This document shows, piece after piece, positions 5,542 through 9,077 of a stretch of 9,077 nucleotides of DNA. The DNA is taken from the NCBI GenBank assembly GCA_035528995.1, contig DATKXO010000443.1:1-9077 (forward strand), read 5' to 3'. Position numbers and translations under genes: made by a program. The notes beneath the pieces were generated by a model that was not told the DNA's origin, made no database searches, and saw only the letters and a program-made list of their open reading frames with translations. Position 1 is the stretch's first letter. Every line of letters starts with the position of its first letter. The DNA comes from DATKXO01 sp035528995. GTDB lineage: Bacteria > Planctomycetota > Phycisphaerae > UBA1845.

Positions 5542-5594
5542 GGGCGACCCCACAGGCGGGTGGCCGGTCTCGTTCCTCGAGCTGCCCTATGTGG
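5542..5594 (+). repeat. Conserved post-stop element, copy B
   Basis: The 53 bases directly after the FG-GAP gene's TAG match copy A (3081-3133) at 48 positions. The shared hairpin is GACC-CCAC (5546-5553), loop AGGCGG, GTGG (5560-5563), bulge CC, GGTC (5566-5569). All three differences from copy A within this hairpin lie in the loop or bulge. The second hairpin possible in copy A is broken here by two mismatches. It ends about 25 bases before the next promoter region. Confidence 0.75.
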
Positions 5595-5626
5595 CGGGGC
5601 GGGGCCGGAAAATCCCGGGTTGACGC

Positions 5627-5655
5627 TTGTGCCGGTGGGCTTTCGGGGTTATATT
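5627..5655 (+). promoter_or_regulatory. Likely promoter of the PEP-CTERM protein gene
   Basis: TATATT (5650-5655, 5/6 to the -10 consensus) has TTGTGC (5627-5632, 3/6) 17 bases upstream. A better -35 sequence, TTGACG (5620-5625), is 24 bases away, which is too far for normal sigma70 spacing. The start would be near 5662, inside the palindrome at 5658-5669, with a leader of about 46 bases. Confidence 0.5.
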
Positions 5656-5657
5656 GT

Positions 5658-5669
5658 TCCTCTAGAGGA
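5658..5669. promoter_or_regulatory. 12-bp perfect palindrome at the predicted transcription start
   Basis: TCCTCTAGAGGA is identical to its reverse complement and lies 3-14 bases after the -10 box. A dimeric repressor bound here would block initiation. With no loop it is a DNA site rather than an RNA hairpin. Confidence 0.35.
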
Positions 5670-5688
5670 GTTAACAGATCCATCTGCT

Positions 5689-5701
5689 GAGGAGAAGGGA
5701 G
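5689..5701 (+). promoter_or_regulatory. Purine-rich Shine-Dalgarno region of the PEP-CTERM protein gene
   Basis: GAGGAGAAGGGAG offers two alternative anti-16S matches, GAGGAG and AAGGGAG. The second is 6 bases from the ATG at 5708. It supports that start, which also begins a clear signal peptide. Confidence 0.75.
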
Positions 5702-5707
5702 ATCACC

Positions 5708-6490
5708 ATGCGCGGAACCACATGTCTCGTTGCTGTTGCAGTGCTTTTGCTTGTGCCCGGTCTGGCGCTGGCGCAGACAAGCGAATTGTACCTGACGACG
5801 TGTGAGCGGCTAGAAGCCTACGTGGTCCAGGACGGCGAGATCGTCCGCCAGTTCAACCGCGTGCATCAGTTTGACGGACCGGCGCTGGTCGTGCAGGACT
5901 CGATCAAGATGCTCGGGCAGTTCGGCGGGCAGGTGGGCCACGAGTACGACTTATTCGGCAACCTGCTCGGCGGGGAGTACCCGAACCCCGGGTGGACCGA
6001 CTGCTACGACGGGGCGACCGACGGCGTGCGAAACTGGACGATCGCCCACAACCACTTTGACGACTTCCCGCTGCTGGTCAGCGACGCCGACTGGGGCGGT
6101 CTCCGGGTCGCCTTCGTCCCGCAGCGCCGCAGCTCGGGTGTCACCTACGACATGAGCAGCGACACCCTTTGGATCACGAACTGCATCGGCAACAGCGACC
6201 GGGTTCAGCAGTACGACCTGGAGGGCAATCTGCTGTCCGAGTTCGCGGTGAGCATTCCGGGCGGGTACGGGATCGCCTGGGATCCGGCCGACGACACGCT
6301 CTGGATTCCGGCTTCGTGGGGTGGTAACCACCTCTTCCAATACGACAAGCAGGGGAACTTCCTGCAGGAAGTCAATGTACCGGGGTTATCCGACCGTGTC
6401 CTGGGCGCGGAGTTCCTGATCCCCGAGCCGACTTCAGCGGCGCTGCTGCTGGTGTGCCTGGGCGGTTTGGTCCTCCGCCGGCGTACCTGA
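5708..6490 (+). CDS. Secreted PEP-CTERM protein with propeller-like repeats
   Basis: 260 residues. A signal peptide (LVAVAVLLLVPGLALA, cleavage after about residue 22) starts the protein. The C-terminus is a textbook PEP-CTERM signal: IPEPTS at 238-243, a hydrophobic stretch AALLLVCLGGLVL (244-256), then RRRT. In known systems an exosortase cleaves near the PEP motif and the protein goes to the envelope or extracellular matrix. The body has two clear repeats, GVTYDMSSDTLWI...VQQYDLEGNLLSEF (144-179) and GIAWDPADDTLWI...LFQYDKQGNFLQEV (188-222), plus a related piece EYDLFGNLLGGEY (79-91). This YDxxGNLL pattern resembles blades of NHL/SMP-30-like propellers. No enzymatic residues can be assigned. 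The gene has its own likely promoter and no dockerin, unlike its two upstream neighbours. No exosortase gene is in the window. Confidence 0.9.
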   Translation: MRGTTCLVAVAVLLLVPGLALAQTSELYLTTCERLEAYVVQDGEIVRQFNRVHQFDGPALVVQDSIKMLGQFGGQVGHEYDLFGNLLGGEYPNPGWTDCYDGATDGVRNWTIAHNHFDDFPLLVSDADWGGLRVAFVPQRRSSGVTYDMSSDTLWITNCIGNSDRVQQYDLEGNLLSEFAVSIPGGYGIAWDPADDTLWIPASWGGNHLFQYDKQGNFLQEVNVPGLSDRVLGAEFLIPEPTSAALLLVCLGGLVLRRRT

Positions 6491-6786
6491 CGCTGGAGGC
6501 GACGGTCGCCTTCGCGCAATCACGCTTGATTCTAGTCGCAAGATGAGGGCTGGGCGTGAGTACGCGCTGCTCTCTGGTTTGCGCAAGAGGTTCAGGCGCC
6601 CCTGACCGTCGGTTTCTGATTCACGCATTTGTTCGAACCATGCGGGGACGGAGTGCGCGCCGAGCTTGCCTTTACCTGAAGGGGAGGCCCTGCGCTGTCC
6701 GTTTTCTTCGGCGGATGAAACGCATCGCGCGCATCGGGGCGTCCGTGGCGAGGCACCGAACTGCACCCAAGGCAGCCCGGCGAGCT
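6491..6786. other. Convergent intergenic region, no gene recognised
   Basis: This 296-base stretch separates the PEP-CTERM gene from the convergent hppA gene. The one clear structure is AGGCGA-CGG-TCGCCT (6497-6511), a 6-bp stem 6 bases after the PEP-CTERM stop, with no U-tract; it may serve as a weak terminator. Open frames on both strands lack credible start sites and show only Arg-rich, low-information peptides typical of non-coding GC-rich DNA. Confidence 0.5.
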
Positions 6787-9077
6787 TCAGCCGCCGAGGC
6801 CGAGTAGGCTGCCGATCTGGGGGGCGTATTTGACGATCAGGCCGGCGAAGACGACGGAGACCATGCTCATCAGCTTGATGAGGATGTTGAGGCTGGGTCC
6901 GGAGGTGTCCTTGAAGGGGTCTCCGACGGTATCGCCGACGATGCCGGCCTTGTGTGCGTCGCTGCCCTTGCCGCCGTGCTGGCCGGTCTCGATCCATTTT
7001 TTGGCGTTATCCCAGGCGCCGCCGGCGTTGGCCATGAAGATGGCGACGGCGAAGCCGCTGGTCAGCCCGCCGGCCAGCAGGCCCATTACGCCGGGCACGT
7101 CGAAGATCAGTCCGACCGCGACGGGCATGATGATGGCCAGCAGCGAGGGGATGATCATCTCGCGTTGGGCGCCCTTGGTGGAGATGAAGACGCAGTTGGC
7201 GTAGTCGGGGAGCTTGGCGCCCTCGAATTCGATCTGCTTTCTGGGCCAGTTGTCGGAGTTGTTGGCGTAGGCCTCGTCGTGGCCCTGGGCGCGGAGGTAG
7301 GCGCGCATCTTGTCAAACTGGTTGCGGCATTCCAACATCATCTTGTAGGCCGCCCGCCCGACCGCCTGCATGGTCATGGAGCAGAACAGGAACACCAGCA
7401 GCACGCCGCTGAACAGCCCGCAGAGCGTCTTGGGGCTCATCAGCGTCACGTTGTAGAAGGCCATGTACTGGGCGAGCGAAGCGTGGCGGGCGGATACGAG
7501 CCGGAGCGTCCGGCCGCCGAAGGTGGCTGTTTGCACATGCTCCGCGTCGGGCTCGGAGAGGCCGGTGAGCGTGGTCCCGGGCTCGAGGGCTTCCGGAATA
7601 GGCCTGGGTTGCAGAAGCATCAGGCCGTCGAAATCGCTGTCGCCCTCGCCGGGGCCGACACGCAGGGCGAACTTGCCGTAGCCGAAGTAGATGGCCTGGT
7701 GGGTGTTTGGGGTGGCGACCGTGTTGGTGATTTGGGCGCGGGCCTCGCGGATCTGGCCGATGCGGACCTCCTCGACGTAGGCCGCCAACAGGGCCAACGC
7801 GGTCAGCGCCGCCGACCCGATCGCGAAGCCTTTGCCCGTGGCGGCGGTGGTGTTGCCGAGCGAATCGAGCGCGTCGGTGCGCTGGCGGACGTGCGGCTCT
7901 TGACCGGTCATCTCGGCGTTCCCGCCGGCGTTGTCGGCAATCGGCCCGTAAGCGTCGGTGGCCAGCGTGATTCCGAGGGTGGCGAGCATGCCGACGGCGG
8001 CGATGCCGACGCCGTAGAGGCCCAGCAGAAGCTCGCGGTTTCCGCCGGCCGAGATAAACGCGACCAGGATTGCCAGGATGATGGTCGCCAGGGAGGCCCA
8101 GGTGCTTCTCATGCCGGTGGCGATCCCGGCGATGATGACGGTGGCGGGTCCGGTGAGGGCCTGTTCACTGATCTTCCTGGTGGGGGTGAATTCATAGCTG
8201 GTGTAGTATTCGGTGGCATACCCGATGATGTTGCCGGCCACCAAGCCCGCCATGACCGCCCCCCACACGCCCCACGGACTGACGCCCTGAATGTCCTTGA
8301 GCAGCAGGTTGCAGACGACCGCGGCGCCAACCGCGATCAGGACGCTGCTGCCGTAGATGCCGATCCGCAGGGCGTTGAGCAACTGGCCCATGGTGGCGTC
8401 TTCCTTGGTGCGCACCATGTAGATGCCGACGATCGAAAGGACAATGCCGATGCCGGCCAGGACCATCGGGGTGGCCAGCATGCGGATGGCGGGCTCGAAG
8501 CCGGCGGCCTGGCCGGCATAGAGGGCGCTCGCCGCGGCCACGCCCAAAGCGGCGGTGGCCAGGATCGACCCGCAGTAGGACTCGAACAGGTCGGCGCCCA
8601 TGCCGGCCACGTCGCCGACGTTGTCACCGACGTTGTCGGCGATGGTGGCGGGGTTGCGCGGGTCGTCCTCGGGGATGCCCGCCTCGACCTTGCCGACCAG
8701 ATCGGCCCCGACGTCGGCGGCCTTCGTGAAGATCCCGCCGCCCACGCGGGCGAACAGCGCCTGCGAGCTGGCGCCCATGCCGAAGGTCAGCATCACGACG
8801 GTGATCTCGACCAGGCTCATTTGAAACTCCCCCCAGCCCATGACGCCATACAGCCACGGGGCGAACCTGGTCAGGATGAGGAACCACATGGCAATGTCGA
8901 GCAGGCCGAAACCCACGACCACCAGCCCCATCACGGCCCCGGCGCGGAAGGCGACGACCAGGCCCCGATTGAGGCTTTCCTTGGCGCCCTGGGTGGTGCG
9001 GTTTGAGGCCATCGTGGCGGTCTTCATGCCGAGGAAGCCGCAGAGGCCGGAGAAGAAGCCGCCGGTGAGGAAGGCGA
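6787..9077 (-). CDS. hppA: Membrane-bound ion-pumping pyrophosphatase (5' end beyond window)
   Basis: Hydrolyses cytoplasmic pyrophosphate and pumps H+ or Na+ across the membrane. The frame stays open to the right edge; the ATG at 9027 is internal, since the family-typical FLTGGFFSGLCGF precedes it, so about 60-100 N-terminal residues are missing. Numbering from that ATG: substrate loop DVGADLVGK (105-113), DNVGDNVGD (131-139), TDAYGPIADNAGGNAEM (357-373) and GIVGDTVGDPFKDTSGP (695-711), with all Asp/Lys ligands kept. GNTTAATGKG (391-400) has Ala395 and Gly398, the signature of K+-dependent enzymes (K+-independent ones have Lys and Thr). DLFES puts Glu149 where the Na+-pumping Thermotoga enzyme has its gate Glu, so Na+ transport is possible; this is inference. 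About 105 residues (421-525) are inserted between two membrane segments. The gene is convergent with the PEP-CTERM gene. Confidence 0.95.
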   Translation of the reverse strand, partial: AFLTGGFFSGLCGFLGMKTATMASNRTTQGAKESLNRGLVVAFRAGAVMGLVVVGFGLLDIAMWFLILTRFAPWLYGVMGWGEFQMSLVEITVVMLTFGMGASSQALFARVGGGIFTKAADVGADLVGKVEAGIPEDDPRNPATIADNVGDNVGDVAGMGADLFESYCGSILATAALGVAAASALYAGQAAGFEPAIRMLATPMVLAGIGIVLSIVGIYMVRTKEDATMGQLLNALRIGIYGSSVLIAVGAAVVCNLLLKDIQGVSPWGVWGAVMAGLVAGNIIGYATEYYTSYEFTPTRKISEQALTGPATVIIAGIATGMRSTWASLATIILAILVAFISAGGNRELLLGLYGVGIAAVGMLATLGITLATDAYGPIADNAGGNAEMTGQEPHVRQRTDALDSLGNTTAATGKGFAIGSAALTALALLAAYVEEVRIGQIREARAQITNTVATPNTHQAIYFGYGKFALRVGPGEGDSDFDGLMLLQPRPIPEALEPGTTLTGLSEPDAEHVQTATFGGRTLRLVSARHASLAQYMAFYNVTLMSPKTLCGLFSGVLLVFLFCSMTMQAVGRAAYKMMLECRNQFDKMRAYLRAQGHDEAYANNSDNWPRKQIEFEGAKLPDYANCVFISTKGAQREMIIPSLLAIIMPVAVGLIFDVPGVMGLLAGGLTSGFAVAIFMANAGGAWDNAKKWIETGQHGGKGSDAHKAGIVGDTVGDPFKDTSGPSLNILIKLMSMVSVVFAGLIVKYAPQIGSLLGLGG
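7453..7767 (-). other. Inserted extra loop in the pyrophosphatase
   Basis: Codes for residues ~421-525 of the visible HppA. Family members normally pass from GSAALTALALLAAYVEEV almost directly to the next membrane helix (here MSPKTLCGLFSGVLLVFLF). The insert is soluble-looking, with strand-rich stretches HQAIYFGYGKFALRVGP and RTLRLVSARH around a Pro/Gly/Asp-rich middle. From the known 16-helix topology with the N-terminus outside, it should face the periplasm. I recognise no domain. Confidence 0.7.

Noticed and set aside
5620..5655. TTGACG as the -35 box of the PEP-CTERM gene
   Set aside because: The spacing to TATATT is 24 bases, too long for sigma70; TTGTGC at 5627 has normal spacing though a poorer match.
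6434..6997. Arg-rich minus-strand frame across the 6491-6786 gap, and a plus-strand frame at 6556-6807
   Set aside because: Both run into hppA or the PEP-CTERM gene, lack Shine-Dalgarno sites and show no recognisable motifs.
6952..9006. 684-codon open frame on the plus strand opposite hppA
   Set aside because: It is the antisense shadow of a clearly conserved membrane pyrophosphatase; its product is a Gly/Ala/Asp-rich string with no fold and no ribosome binding site.

Overview
The window is GC-rich, gene-dense bacterial DNA and most likely comes from a planctomycete, perhaps Phycisphaerae-like. The evidence is two secreted proteins ending in the planctomycete form of the type I dockerin (GDLNGDG...W-C-GG-CPGDCD-DGDTD-SDLG-LL), a third ending in a PEP-CTERM sorting signal, and a right-handed beta-helix protein whose 3' part matches the 'choice-of-anchor Q' layout. 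No rRNA, tRNA, CRISPR array or insertion sequence was seen.

Layout. At 1-968 (+) the end of an unrecognised protein overlaps by ATGA with a TlyA/FtsJ-like 2'-O-methyltransferase that lacks the S4 RNA-binding domain. At 926-1082 lies a compact inverted-repeat element whose left arm forms the last codons of that methyltransferase. At 1094-1531 (-) is rsfS, the ribosomal silencing factor. At 1532-1787 is a divergent regulatory region with a hairpin-type palindrome and a near-perfect sigma70 promoter. From 1788 to 6490 (+) three secreted-protein genes follow: beta-helix + dockerin, an eight-motif FG-GAP propeller + dockerin, and a PEP-CTERM protein. Each has its own apparent promoter and Shine-Dalgarno site, so they look like a cluster of separately transcribed genes rather than an operon. 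At 6787-9077 (-) is hppA, a membrane proton/sodium-pumping pyrophosphatase whose N-terminal part lies beyond the right edge.

How the genes fit. The methyltransferase and RsfS both act on the ribosome but are convergent and not co-transcribed. The three secreted proteins are envelope or extracellular proteins with two kinds of C-terminal module. HppA is a housekeeping membrane energy converter. I see no obvious defence or biosynthetic system.

The most unexpected signal is a block of about 53 bases directly after the stop codons of both dockerin genes. It is 91% identical between the two copies, while the dockerin coding sequence immediately upstream is only about 75% identical. Differences within one shared predicted hairpin fall only in unpaired positions. 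Other points of interest are the MITE-like element that supplies a protein tail, and an extra loop of about 105 residues in the pyrophosphatase.
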